A DNA stretch of 64,000 bases from Nocardioides daphniae (GTDB lineage: Bacteria > Actinomycetota > Actinomycetes > Propionibacteriales > Nocardioidaceae). This document shows positions 52,586-61,789 of the stretch, piece after piece. The position numbers and the translations under genes are program-made. A model generated the notes under the pieces. That model saw only the letters and a program-made list of their open reading frames with translations. It made no database searches and was not told the origin of the DNA. The DNA is taken from NCBI RefSeq assembly GCF_004777465.1, contig NZ_CP038462.1, positions 868,001 through 932,000 on the forward strand, read 5' to 3'. How positions within the stretch are numbered: position 1 is the stretch's first letter; every line of letters begins with the position of its first letter.

Positions 52586-52671
52586 GAATTGCCCCTCGGT
52601 CGAGAACGGGTCCCTCGCAGTCTACGGGGACGAAGGCGGGAGACGGGCCTCAGTGCACGGGCTGCCACCCC

Positions 52672-52677
52672 TACACT
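52672..52677 (+). promoter_or_regulatory. -10 box of the HprK-like gene (leaderless)
   Basis: TACACT ends 7 bases before the ATG at 52685, in the 99-base gap to the divergent BY-kinase gene. Confidence 0.5.
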
Positions 52678-52684
52678 GCCCGGC

Positions 52685-53543
52685 ATGGTGGAAATGAACG
52701 GCGCGTCCGACCTCGCGCCCGTGGTCCTGAGGGTGATGGGCGTGGTGGTCCACCTCCGGGCCACCGGTGGCCGCGCCGCGGAGCTCCGTGCTGACCTCGT
52801 ACGCGCCTGGGAGCGCTGCCTGGAGGAGACGTCGGAGGCCCCGGCCGCCACCGTCGAGATCTGCCTGGACGACGACCCCGACCTGGTGGTGCGGGCGCGT
52901 GCCCGCGGCGCCGTCGCCGGCACCGACCTCTTCCTCGTGATGGACGAGGTCAGCAGCAGCCTCACCCAGACCACCCTCGAGCAGGTCGTGGGCACCCGGT
53001 GGCTGCTGCACGCCTGCGCCCTGGCCGACACCACGACCGGTCGCACGGTCGTCCTGGTCGCCCCCTCGGGCACCGGCAAGACCACGGCGTCGCGCACCCT
53101 GGGCCAGTCGCTGGGCTACCTCACCGACGAGACCGCGGTGATTGCGCTCGACGGGTCGATCGTCCCCTTCGCCAAGCCCCTCTCGCTGCTGGTCGACGGC
53201 AAGCGCCCCAAGCGCCAGGTGTCGCCGGCCGAGGCCGGCCTCGTGGTGGCCCCGCCCGACTGCACGGTGGTCGCGGTCGCGCTGCTGCAGCGCGAGTCGG
53301 AGCCGACCGAGGTGCGCGTCGAGGACGTGCCGATGGTCGAGGGCCTCTCGATCCTGGCCGAGCAGACCTCCTCGCTCCACCTGCTGGACCGACCCCTGCA
53401 CACCGTCGCCAACCTCCTGAACGCGCGGCGGGCTGCGCCGTCTCGTCTACTCCGAGGCCGTCGACCTGGTGCCCGTCGTCAGCTCCTGGCTGCGCGGGCC
53501 CGACCCGGTCGCCGCCCCCGCCCTCGAGGAGGTCCACCGGTGA
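52685..53543 (+). CDS. HPr kinase-like (HprK-related) protein, one frame break
   Basis: This protein of about 286 residues resembles the HprK-related kinases of lasso-peptide and exopolysaccharide loci rather than true HPr kinase. His109 in LLHACAL precedes the P-loop VAPSGTGKTTASRTLG (from residue 125), and YLTDETAVI holds the acidic metal pair. PKRQVSPAEAGLVVAPPDCT corresponds to the late kinase region. Near 53430 a base is missing, and VYSEAVDLVPVVSSWLRGPDP continues in the next frame to the stop at 53541-53543. The PqqD gene starts inside this stop (GTGA). A phosphotransferase on a peptide or sugar target is inferred from relatives. Confidence 0.8.
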
Positions 53544-53839
53544 GCAGCTCCCTGGTCAACGTCCGCCGACTCCCGGTGATCGACGAGTACGTCGAGGACG
53601 GCCGCAGTGCGGTCCTGGTCGAGGGTCGCGCCCTGACGCTGTCGGAGATCGCCACCTACGTCCTCTCCCGGATCGACGAGGAGTGGACGGCGTACGACGC
53701 GCTCGTCGCGACCGTCGAGGAGGAGGTCGGCGCGCCGCCCGAGGGCAGCACCGGCGAGGCGCTCGAGCAGCTGCTGCGCGACCTGGCGGGCCACCACCTG
53801 GTCGAGCTCGACGAAGTCGGGTCGGACGCACCCGCCTGA
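53540..53839 (+). CDS. PqqD-family protein (copy 2)
   Basis: This 99-residue PqqD-like protein follows the HprK-like kinase with a GTGA overlap. It shows VRRLPVIDEYVEDGRSAVLVEG, the beta hairpin and helix LTLSEIATYVLSRID, and the C-terminal helices EQLLRDLAGHHLVELDEV. It differs strongly from copy 1, so the two are not a recent duplication. Pairing with a kinase suggests that it presents a substrate peptide to that kinase, which is inference. Confidence 0.77.
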   Translation: MSSSLVNVRRLPVIDEYVEDGRSAVLVEGRALTLSEIATYVLSRIDEEWTAYDALVATVEEEVGAPPEGSTGEALEQLLRDLAGHHLVELDEVGSDAPA

Positions 53840-53848
53840 GCGGCGGCC

Positions 53849-54952
53849 TCAGTCGAACCAGGACCGCCGCATCGAGTAGATCCATCGACGCCGCGGCCAC
53901 TCCGAGACCGACCAGAGGGTGTCCGTCGCGGGCCAGTAGGTGAGGTCCTCGGGGCCCATCGGGGTGGCGAAGCGGTGCCGGCGCAGCCGTCCGGGCTGCC
54001 CGGTGAAGATCGCGCCGGGGGAGACCGGCCCCTGCGAGACGCTGATGTGGTGGCGCCCGCGGGCGACCACGTCGCCCTGCATCTGCACCCGCCCGGTCTC
54101 GTGGACGACGGGGCGTGACAGCCCGGACTCGTCGGTCTGCGGCAGCCACGTCTCCAGGTCGAGCTCGAACTGCGCGAGCCGGGTGCTCTGGCCGCCACGG
54201 CCGTACTCCCCGGCGAGCAGGCCGGGCGGGTTGGCCGCCCGGTCCAGCGAGAGGAACGAGTAGCGCAGCGGCACGTGGCCTTCGTCGGTGAAGGCCCGGT
54301 GAGCGACCCGGACCGGGAGCACGTAGTGGTGCCCGAAGGAGGAGACCCGGCTGCTGCCGTCCTCGTCGAAGACCCCGATCTCGTCGGGGCGGGCGTTGTC
54401 GTCGGCCACCCGCATCAGGTCGCCGACGTGGCAGGAGACGAAGCCACGTGCGGTCGCGGCGACGTGGAGCCACGGCCCGGCCCAGACGAGGCCGCCGGCG
54501 TGGATCTTCACCGGGCTCAGGGTCAGGCGCCCCTGGTCGTCGACGACCGGGTCGACCAGCAGCACGTGCCGGTAGCGCAGGGTGTCGAGGTCGAGGAAGG
54601 TCAGGCGCGACCCGCGCTTGATGCCGTCGACGGGCTTGGCGTACCAGGTCGTCACGACCACACGGCGCCCGGCCACGGTGCCCGTGACGTCGGCGTCGGC
54701 CGACGTGGTGATCCCCTGGGGCCACCAGACCGGGTCGGCCTGGTCGTGGGCGTCGAACGCGATGGCGCGCTGCACGGCGCGGCCCATCATCCGTCCGCGC
54801 CACGAGTCGGAGGCGGTGAACTTGAGGTCTCCCAGCAGCTCGGCCACGGTGGTCCGCCCGCCGAGGCGGTCGGCGAGCTGGTCGATCCGGTCGCCGTGCT
54901 CCTCGGAGCGCTCGAGGTGGACGCCCACCACGGGCCCGCCCTGGTCTCCCAC
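53849..54952 (-). CDS. Protein of unknown function (possible beta-propeller)
   Basis: This protein of about 367 residues is not in a family I can name. It has repeated strand-rich segments with aromatic and Asp/Gly turns, for example RLTFLDLDTLRYRHVLLV, IHAGGLVWAGPWLHVAATARG and YRHV-type motifs, suggesting a beta-propeller-like cytoplasmic protein. The GTG at 54952 is preferred because AGGAGGAC lies just upstream. The longer start at 54988 lies only two bases after a TAGCGT -10 at 54991-54996. The 3' end lies nine bases from the convergent PqqD gene. Confidence 0.6.
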   Translation of the reverse strand: MGDQGGPVVGVHLERSEEHGDRIDQLADRLGGRTTVAELLGDLKFTASDSWRGRMMGRAVQRAIAFDAHDQADPVWWPQGITTSADADVTGTVAGRRVVVTTWYAKPVDGIKRGSRLTFLDLDTLRYRHVLLVDPVVDDQGRLTLSPVKIHAGGLVWAGPWLHVAATARGFVSCHVGDLMRVADDNARPDEIGVFDEDGSSRVSSFGHHYVLPVRVAHRAFTDEGHVPLRYSFLSLDRAANPPGLLAGEYGRGGQSTRLAQFELDLETWLPQTDESGLSRPVVHETGRVQMQGDVVARGRHHISVSQGPVSPGAIFTGQPGRLRRHRFATPMGPEDLTYWPATDTLWSVSEWPRRRWIYSMRRSWFD

Positions 54953-54990
54953 CCGTCCTCCTCGCGCGTCAGGTGCGTCGGTCGCCACCC

Positions 54991-54996
54991 ACGCTA
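54991..54996 (-). promoter_or_regulatory. -10 box for the unknown gene at 53849-54952
   Basis: TAGCGT on the minus strand would start transcription near 54984, giving a leader of about 30 bases with a Shine-Dalgarno site before the GTG at 54952. The surrounding CGCTAGCG (54992-54999) is palindromic and could serve both directions. Confidence 0.4.
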
Positions 54997-55029
54997 GCGA
55001 CCGGCCGCCGGCCGGGGGAGGATGGAGGC

Positions 55030-55326
55030 GTGAGGGCGATCTTCTTCGACGAGGACGACGCGCGTGCCGTGACGGCCCGGCTGCAGCGCGACGGCTACAC
55101 CGCAGACCTGGTCCGCGAGCGGCTCCAGGGCGAGGACGACGACGAGGACCACCCGTGGGCGGTGGTGAGCGACGCCCCCGAGCTCGTGCTCGACCTGCTC
55201 GCCGACGAGTACGACGGCTGGCTCGACGTCGAGGAGCCCGAGGCCGCCCCGCCCGTCGTCCTGCCCCCGCTGCAGCTGCCGACGGCGCCCAAGCGGGTGA
55301 AGCGGCCGGACCTCCTCGGCGAGTAG
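55030..55326 (+). CDS. Small acidic protein of unknown function
   Basis: This 98-residue protein starts VRAIFFDEDDARAVTARLQRDG and continues with WAVVSDAPELVLDLLADEYDGWLD, a two-part alpha/beta pattern. It is followed by a Pro-rich linker and a basic tail KRVKRPDLLGE. It is a compact cytoplasmic protein found upstream of mshB in related actinobacteria, with no known function. GGGAGG lies upstream of the GTG. Confidence 0.65.
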   Translation: MRAIFFDEDDARAVTARLQRDGYTADLVRERLQGEDDDEDHPWAVVSDAPELVLDLLADEYDGWLDVEEPEAAPPVVLPPLQLPTAPKRVKRPDLLGE

Positions 55327-55334
55327 AGCCGGAC

Positions 55335-55340
55335 TAGGCT
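55335..55340 (+). promoter_or_regulatory. -10 box of mshB (leaderless)
   Basis: TAGGCT ends 7 bases before the ATG of mshB at 55348, nine bases after the stop codon of the upstream gene. Confidence 0.55.
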
Positions 55341-55347
55341 CGCGTCC

Positions 55348-56271
55348 ATGACCTCCCAGCCGTCCGCGCTGCCCGCGCAGCGCCTCCTGCTCGTGCACGC
55401 CCACCCCGACGACGAGGCGATCGGCAACGGCGCCACGATGGCCAAGTACGTCGCCGAGGGCCGCCACGTCACGCTGGTCACCTGCACGGCGGGCGAGCAG
55501 GGCGAGATCCTGGTGCCCGAGATGGAGCACCTGGCCGCCGACCGCGAGGACGGCCTGGGGCCCGTGCGCCGCGAGGAGCTGGCCGCGGCCATGGCCGAGC
55601 TCGGCGTCACCGACCACCGCTTCCTCGGCGGCTTCGGCGCCTACCGTGACTCCGGCATGAAGTGGCACGCCGACGGCCACGCCGTGGCGGCCGACGAGAT
55701 CCACGACAACGCGTTCTGGCGGGCCGACCTCACCGAGGCCGCCGACCACCTCGTCGCGATCATCCGTGAGGTGCGTCCGCAGGTGCTGGTGACCTACGAC
55801 CAGTTCGGCGGGTACGGCCACCCCGACCACATCCAGGCGCACCGGGTCGCGACGTACGCCGCGTCCCTGGCCGCCGTCCCGTCGTACCGCCGCGACCTGG
55901 GCGAGGCCCACGACATCGCGAAGGTCTACTGGACCGCGATGTCGGAGTCGAAGATGCGCGAGGGCCTGCGGGCGCTGCGCGCCGCCGGTGACCACACCAC
56001 CTTCGAGGGGATGGACCCCGAGGGCCCGATGCCGATGGCCGCGCCCGACGAGGACCTCGCCGCGGCGGTCGACGTCACCGCGTACATCGACCAGAAGATG
56101 GCCTCCATGAAGGCGCACGCCACGCAGATCACCGTGGACGGCCCGTTCTTCGCGCTCTCCAACAACGTCGGCTCCACGGCCTTCGGCATCGAGTACTACC
56201 GCCTCGCCAAGGGCACCCTCGGGCCGGTGGGCCCGGACGGCCTGGAGACCGACCTCTTCGCAGGTCTGTGA
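55348..56271 (+). CDS. mshB: GlcNAc-inositol deacetylase MshB (mycothiol synthesis)
   Basis: MshB removes the acetyl group from GlcNAc-Ins in the mycothiol pathway, the thiol buffer of actinobacteria. The 307-residue PIG-L family protein has the zinc motif HAHPDDEAIGNG (His19, Asp22) and the second histidine in GGYGHPDHIQAHR. VTCTAGEQGEIL at residues 51-62 is the MshB-type substrate loop that separates it from the mycothiol-conjugate amidase Mca. It is followed by a DUF6113 gene with a GTGA overlap. Confidence 0.92.
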   Translation: MTSQPSALPAQRLLLVHAHPDDEAIGNGATMAKYVAEGRHVTLVTCTAGEQGEILVPEMEHLAADREDGLGPVRREELAAAMAELGVTDHRFLGGFGAYRDSGMKWHADGHAVAADEIHDNAFWRADLTEAADHLVAIIREVRPQVLVTYDQFGGYGHPDHIQAHRVATYAASLAAVPSYRRDLGEAHDIAKVYWTAMSESKMREGLRALRAAGDHTTFEGMDPEGPMPMAAPDEDLAAAVDVTAYIDQKMASMKAHATQITVDGPFFALSNNVGSTAFGIEYYRLAKGTLGPVGPDGLETDLFAGL

Positions 56272-56643
56272 GCAGGGGAGCGGCGCTGCGCGGCGCCGCG
56301 GCCCTCGGGATGCTGGTGGCCGGCGCAGCGACGGCGCTCGCCGGGATGCTGCTGCAGGGGCGCTGGTGGGGGTTGGCCCTGACGGTCGTGGTCACCCTGG
56401 CGGCCACCTGGCTGCTGCCCGGCCGCTGGTGGGGCGCGACTCGCCTTCGTGGTCGGCTGGGTGGTGCTGGTGATGGTGGCGCTGCAGGGACGCCCCGAGG
56501 GCGACTTCCTGGTCGCCTCCACCGTGCAGGGCTACCTCTTCCTCGGCACCGGTGCGGTGCTGGCCTTTCTGGCGGCGCTGGGGCTGCGACACGCCGGCCC
56601 GGCGCGTGGCGACGAATCGGAGCGGCTGGACCCACCCTCCTAG
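56268..56643 (+). CDS. DUF6113-like membrane protein, one frame break
   Basis: This small membrane protein of about 125 residues shows three to four helices: LRGAAALGMLVAGAATALAG, WWGLALTVVVTLAATWLLPG, and after a frame change near 56440 LAFVVGWVVLVMVALQGRP and LFLGTGAVLAFLAALGLRHA. The GTG overlaps the mshB stop. Proteins of this size and topology follow mshB in many actinobacteria. Function is unknown. Confidence 0.7.
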
Positions 56644-56646
56644 ACT
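56641..56646 (+). promoter_or_regulatory. -10 box of the VanW-domain gene (leaderless)
   Basis: TAGACT starts at the stop codon of the DUF6113 gene and ends 7 bases before the GTG at 56654. Confidence 0.5.
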
Positions 56647-56653
56647 CGCCTTC

Positions 56654-58408
56654 GTGTTTGCTTCGAAGCCCGAGTCCAGCTCGGCGCCCACGTCCGCCGA
56701 GGACTCCGAGGAGAAGGCAGGCGGCCGGGTGGTCGTCGGGGTCCTCCTCGGGATCGTCCTCCTGATCGGTGGCGCCCTACGCGGTCGCCCACCTGGTCAC
56801 CGGCGGCAAGGTGCCCCGCGGTACGACCGTGGCCGGCGTCGCCATCGGGGCCACACCACCGAGGAGGCCGAGGAGCTGCTGCGCGACGGCCTGGCCGACC
56901 GGGTGGACCAGCCCCTCGAGCTGGTCGTCGGCGACGAGAAGCGCTCGGTCGTGCCGCGCGAGGCAGGCCTCACCGTCGACTACGCCGAGTCCGTCGAGGC
57001 GGCCGGGGGCGGCGACTCGTGGTCGCCGGAGCGGCTGTGGACGTACTTCACCGGCGGACACGACCTGGACGCGCGCGTCGACCTCGACGAGCCCACCTTC
57101 GACACGCTCCTCGACGAGCTCGGCGAGGAGTACGGCAACCCGCCGGTCGACGGCGAGGTGACCTTCGTCGACGGCAGGATCAGGACCACCGAGCCGAAGG
57201 CCGGGGAGGCGCTCGACCCCGAGGTCGCCCGCAAGGCCCTGCTGACCGCGTACCTCGGCCCGTCGCAGGTCGTCGAGCTCGAGCTCGACGAGCAGCAGCC
57301 CGAGATCGACGAGGCCGACGTGTCGGCCGCGCTCAACGACTTCGCCAACGCAGCGGTCTCCGAGCCGGTCGAGCTGGTCTTCGACGAGACCACGGTGCGG
57401 CTCTCGCCCAAGGAGTACACCAAGGCGATCGCCATGGAGCCCGTCGACGGCGCCCTCGAGCCGAAGCTGCGGCCCAAGCTGCTCAAGGCCGTCCTGGCCG
57501 ACGCGCTCGCCGGCGACGGTGGCCCGGTCGAGGCGACCGTCGCGATCCGCAACGGCGCGCCCGTGGTGGTCCCCGACAAGCCGGGCGTGGCCTTCAGCCA
57601 GAAGGAGGTCAACGACCTCTTCCTCGACCTGGTGACCGCCGAGTCCGGCCAGCGCCGCGCGACCGTGGAGGCCGAGGTCGCCCGCTCCGACTTCCGCACC
57701 CAGGACGCCGAGGCGCTGAACATCAAGGAGGTGGTCGCCGACGTGACCACCCAGTTCCCCTACGCCGAGTACCGCAACATCAACATCGGCCGCGCCGCCG
57801 AGCTGGTCGACGGCACCGTGCTCAAGCCCGGCGAGACCTTCTCGATGAACGACACCGTCGGTGAGCGCACCCGCGCCAACGGCTTCACCGAGGGCTTCAT
57901 GATCGCCGACGGCGTCTTCAAGGAGGACCTCGGCGGCGGTGTCTCCCAGATGGCGACCACCCTCTTCAACGGCGGCTTCTTCGCCGGCCTCGAGGACGTC
58001 GAGCACAAGCCGCACTCGTTCTACATCAGCCGCTACCCGGTCGGCCGGGAGGCCACCGTGGCCTGGGGCTCGGTCGACCTGAAGTTCCGGAACAACACCG
58101 ACCACGGGGTGCTCATCGAGGCCAAGGTGACGCCGGCGACGCCTTCGAGCCAGGGCGTCGTACGGGTCCGCATGTGGTCGACGAAAGTCTGGGACATCAA
58201 GGCCGTCACGGGCAACCGCTACAACTTCACCCAGCCCAAGACGCGCACCATGACCACGTCGAACTGCGTGCCGAACACGGGCTACGGCGGCTTCGACATC
58301 GACGTGAAGCGGGTCTTCCGCAAGCCCGGGTCGAGCAAGGTCGTGCGCACGGAGAACTTCCACACCACCTACACGCCCTCCGACACGGTGGTCTGCAAGA
58401 AGCCCTGA
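56654..58408 (+). CDS. VanW family / peptidoglycan-binding-like exported protein, two frame breaks
   Basis: This is an exported protein of about 585 residues with an N-terminal membrane anchor (VVVGVLLGIVLLIGG), two PG_binding_4-like domains (residues about 75-330, with KRSVVPREAGLTVDY and TVRLSPKEYTKAIAM) and a C-terminal VanW domain (FSMNDTVGERTRANGFTEGFM, GVSQMATTLFNGGFFAGL, PVGREATVAWGSVDLKF). Frame breaks near 56776 and 56850 remove one base each. VanW proteins are cell-wall-associated and of unknown function. The GTG at 56654 is set by the -10 box. Confidence 0.87.
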   Translation: MFASKPESSSAPTSAEDSEEKAGGRVVVGVLLGIVLLIGGALRGRPPGHRRQGAPRYDRGRRRHRGHTTEEAEELLRDGLADRVDQPLELVVGDEKRSVVPREAGLTVDYAESVEAAGGGDSWSPERLWTYFTGGHDLDARVDLDEPTFDTLLDELGEEYGNPPVDGEVTFVDGRIRTTEPKAGEALDPEVARKALLTAYLGPSQVVELELDEQQPEIDEADVSAALNDFANAAVSEPVELVFDETTVRLSPKEYTKAIAMEPVDGALEPKLRPKLLKAVLADALAGDGGPVEATVAIRNGAPVVVPDKPGVAFSQKEVNDLFLDLVTAESGQRRATVEAEVARSDFRTQDAEALNIKEVVADVTTQFPYAEYRNINIGRAAELVDGTVLKPGETFSMNDTVGERTRANGFTEGFMIADGVFKEDLGGGVSQMATTLFNGGFFAGLEDVEHKPHSFYISRYPVGREATVAWGSVDLKFRNNTDHGVLIEAKVTPATPSSQGVVRVRMWSTKVWDIKAVTGNRYNFTQPKTRTMTTSNCVPNTGYGGFDIDVKRVFRKPGSSKVVRTENFHTTYTPSDTVVCKKP

Positions 58409-58424
58409 CGCCCCCAGCCAGAGC

Positions 58425-59405
58425 TCAGTCGGCGACCCGGTAGCGGTAGGCGTGGTGGGTGCTGAAGCCCGCCGCGCCCCACAGCTGCACGGCCGGGGCG
58501 TTGCTGGCGGTGACCTGCACCTGCGCCGTCGTCGCGCCGCGTGAGGCAGCCCAGTCGAGGGCCTCGGCCACCACGGCTCGCGCCAGGCCGCGGCGTCGGT
58601 GCTCGGGTGCGACCAGCAGGTCGTGCAGCGTGACCACGTCGCCGTCGAGGTGCGCCCGCAGGCTCGCCTCCTCGCCGAGGCGCAGCGCCGCGCGCGCCAC
58701 CTCGGCCCCGAGCTCCTCCTCGTCGAGGGAGACGTCGTACGCCGTCGCCCGCCCGCGCAGCTGGCGCACGGCACGCGACACCGCCACGACCTGCACCAGC
58801 ACCTCACCGACCGGGTCGAGGCCCCAGCCCAGGTCGGCCAGCTCGCGGTCGACGACGTCGTCGACGACCGCGGTCGCGTACGCGGCCTGCCCGCGCTGCG
58901 CGTAGAAGTCGCGGACCCGCTCGGCCGCCTGCACGGTCGGCATCCCCGGGTCACCGATCGCCAGCGCGGAGTTGGCACGGCGTACGAGGCGTCCCTGCGG
59001 GTGCTGGGCGTCGGGGACGAGCCCGGTGGCCCGCAGCACCCACTCGCCGAGCTCCTCGTGCTCGGTGCTGGGCCAGGCGTCCGAGCGCAGGTGCAGCTCG
59101 CGCGGCGGCACCCGCAGGCGCACCGAGGGCCGCGGCGGCACCGGCTTGCCGGAGACGATGTCGGCCAGGTGGATCGTCACCACCGTGCCGTCGGCCGTGC
59201 GCACCTCGCAGAGCCCGCGGCCCCAGGAGAGGCACTCGCCGAGGGTGTCGGTCATCGCCGGACCACCGGTGGGACCGGTCTCGCCGGGCAGCAGACGCCT
59301 GACGACGACCCGCTGGCCCACGACGTGGGGTCCCAGCCCGTGTGCGCCGGTCGCGGGGCTGCCGACATTGGGGGAGACTTGGGGGGTGTCGGGGGATTCG
59401 GCCAC
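58425..59405 (-). CDS. GNAT acetyltransferase with N-terminal SH3-like domain (Rv0428c-like)
   Basis: This 326-residue protein has an N-terminal domain with GPHVVGQRVVVRRLLPG and a C-terminal GNAT domain with LHDLLVAPEHRRRGLARAVVAEALDWA (acetyl-CoA loop) and ASNAPAVQLWGAAGFSTHH. The same two-part layout occurs in mycobacterial Rv0428c-type proteins. The substrate is unknown. The GTG at 59405 lies 6 bases after TAGTAT, whose box overlaps the divergent fdxA promoter. Confidence 0.82.
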   Translation of the reverse strand: MAESPDTPQVSPNVGSPATGAHGLGPHVVGQRVVVRRLLPGETGPTGGPAMTDTLGECLSWGRGLCEVRTADGTVVTIHLADIVSGKPVPPRPSVRLRVPPRELHLRSDAWPSTEHEELGEWVLRATGLVPDAQHPQGRLVRRANSALAIGDPGMPTVQAAERVRDFYAQRGQAAYATAVVDDVVDRELADLGWGLDPVGEVLVQVVAVSRAVRQLRGRATAYDVSLDEEELGAEVARAALRLGEEASLRAHLDGDVVTLHDLLVAPEHRRRGLARAVVAEALDWAASRGATTAQVQVTASNAPAVQLWGAAGFSTHHAYRYRVAD

Positions 59406-59411
59406 GTCCGG

Positions 59412-59421
59412 ATACTAGGCT
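59412..59421. promoter_or_regulatory. Overlapping divergent -10 boxes of the GNAT gene and fdxA
   Basis: The ten bases ATACTAGGCT hold two -10 boxes back to back: TAGTAT (59412-59417, minus strand) for the GNAT gene and TAGGCT (59416-59421, plus strand) for fdxA. They share CTA/TAG, so only one polymerase can bind at a time. Confidence 0.6.
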
Positions 59422-59461
59422 TCCACCATCTGCTTGAGCATTGCGAACCCGAGGAGGAACG

Positions 59462-59785
59462 GTGACCTACGTCATCGCCCAGCCGTGTGTCGACGTCAAG
59501 GACCGTGCGTGCGTCGACGAGTGCCCCGTCGACTGCATCTACGAGGGCAAGCGCATGCTGTACATCCACCCCGACGAGTGCGTCGACTGCGGTGCCTGTG
59601 AGCCGGTCTGCCCGGTCGAGGCCATCTTCTACGAGGACGACACCCCGGAGGAGTGGAAGGACTACTACGACGCCAACGTCAACTTCTTCGACGACCTCGG
59701 CTCGCCCGGTGGCGCCGCGAAGATGGGTGAGATCGACAAGGACCACCCGATGATCGCCGCGTTGCCCCCGCAGAACCAGGAGTGA
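59462..59785 (+). CDS. fdxA: Seven-iron ferredoxin FdxA
   Basis: FdxA carries a [3Fe-4S] and a [4Fe-4S] cluster and donates electrons in the cytoplasm. The 107-residue protein shows Cys9, Cys17, Cys21 and Cys25 (QPCVDVKDRACVDECPVDC) and Cys40, Cys43, Cys46 and Cys50 (ECVDCGACEPVC), the pattern of 7Fe ferredoxins. The tail EEWKDYYDANVNFFDDLGSPGG is typical of actinobacterial FdxA. GAGGAGG precedes the GTG. The stop overlaps dapC (GTGA), an arrangement also known from mycobacteria. Confidence 0.96.
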   Translation: MTYVIAQPCVDVKDRACVDECPVDCIYEGKRMLYIHPDECVDCGACEPVCPVEAIFYEDDTPEEWKDYYDANVNFFDDLGSPGGAAKMGEIDKDHPMIAALPPQNQE

Positions 59786-60918
59786 CCCGCGTGGCGCACC
59801 ACGGGCGCGGAGCGGTCTCGGCCTCGTTGCCGGACTTCCCGTGGGACAAGCTGACCGAGCACGCCGCCCGGGCCCGTGGCCACGAGGGCGGCCTCGTCGA
59901 CCTCTCGGTCGGCACGCCGGTCGACCCGACCCCCGAGGTGGCGCAGCAGGCGCTGCGCGACGCCGCGGACTCCCCGGGTTACCCGGTCACGATCGGTCGG
60001 GTCGAGACCCGGCAGGCGATCGTCGACTGGCTGACGCGCACCTGCGGCGTGCAGGGGATCGGCCTCGACGGCGTGCTGCCGGTGATCGGCTCGAAGGAGC
60101 TGATCGGCGCGCTGCCGCTGCACCTCGGCCTCGGCCCCGGCGACCTGATCGTGCAGCCGGCGCTGGCCTACCCGACGTACGAGGTCGGCGCGGCGCTGGT
60201 GGGCGCGGAGATCATCGCCACCGACAGCCTCACCGCCATCGGCCCGCGCACGCCCGCACTGCTGTGGCTCAACAGCCCCTCCAACCCGACCGGCCGCGTG
60301 CTCGGCGTGCCGCACCTGAAGAAGGTCGTGGAGTGGTGCCGCGAGCGCGGCGTCCTGCTGGTCTCCGACGAGTGCTACCTCGAGTGTGCCTGGGACGAGG
60401 ACAACCTGCCCGTTTCGGTGCTGCACCCCGACGTCTGCGGCGACAGCCACGAGGGGATCCTCACCGTCCACTCGCTGTCGAAGCGATCCAACCTGGCCGG
60501 CTACCGCTGCGCCTTCGTCGCCGGGGACCCGAAGGTCGTGGGCGAGCTGCTGGCGGTCCGCAAGAACCTCGGCCTGCAGATGCCAGACCCGCAGCAGAAG
60601 GTGATGGCCGCCGTGCTGGCCGACGACGCCCACGTGGTCGAGCAGCACGCCCGCTACGCCGCGCGCCGCCGCGACCTGAAGGCGGCGCTCGAGGGCGCCG
60701 GATTCACCGTCGAGCACAGTGAGGCGAGCCTCTACCTGTGGACGACCCGCGAGGGTGACGAGACCTGCTGGGACCTCGTCGAGTGGTTCTCCGAGCGCGG
60801 CATCCTGGTCGCCCCGGGCGACTTCTACGGGGCTGCCGGGCGACGCCACGTGCGCATCGCCTTCACCGCGACCGACGAGCGCGTCGCCGCGGCCGTGGAG
60901 CGTCTGCGCGCCTCCTGA
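59782..60918 (+). CDS. dapC: Succinyldiaminopimelate transaminase DapC
   Basis: DapC is a PLP enzyme of the lysine and meso-diaminopimelate pathway. The 378-residue class I/II aminotransferase shows LVDLSVGTPVDPTPEV, PLP contacts in NSPSNPTGRV and VSDECYLECAWD, and the Schiff-base lysine in VHSLSKRSNLAGYR. The Gly-rich GVLPVIGSKELIGALPLHLGLG block matches the actinobacterial DapC group. The GTG at 59782 overlaps the fdxA stop; a GTG at 59791 is possible. Confidence 0.93.
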   Translation: MTRVAHHGRGAVSASLPDFPWDKLTEHAARARGHEGGLVDLSVGTPVDPTPEVAQQALRDAADSPGYPVTIGRVETRQAIVDWLTRTCGVQGIGLDGVLPVIGSKELIGALPLHLGLGPGDLIVQPALAYPTYEVGAALVGAEIIATDSLTAIGPRTPALLWLNSPSNPTGRVLGVPHLKKVVEWCRERGVLLVSDECYLECAWDEDNLPVSVLHPDVCGDSHEGILTVHSLSKRSNLAGYRCAFVAGDPKVVGELLAVRKNLGLQMPDPQQKVMAAVLADDAHVVEQHARYAARRRDLKAALEGAGFTVEHSEASLYLWTTREGDETCWDLVEWFSERGILVAPGDFYGAAGRRHVRIAFTATDERVAAAVERLRAS

Positions 60919-60961
60919 CGACCAGACCGGACCACTCGGCGCGACGCGTCAGGAGCAGGCG

Positions 60962-61785
<824 letters not shown>

Positions 61786-61789
<4 letters not shown>

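Noticed and set aside
52685..53839. Apparent single protein joining the HprK-like kinase to PqqD copy 2
   Set aside because: The join exists only because of a lost base near 53430. In the restored frame the kinase ends at 53541-53543 and PqqD starts in the GTGA overlap.
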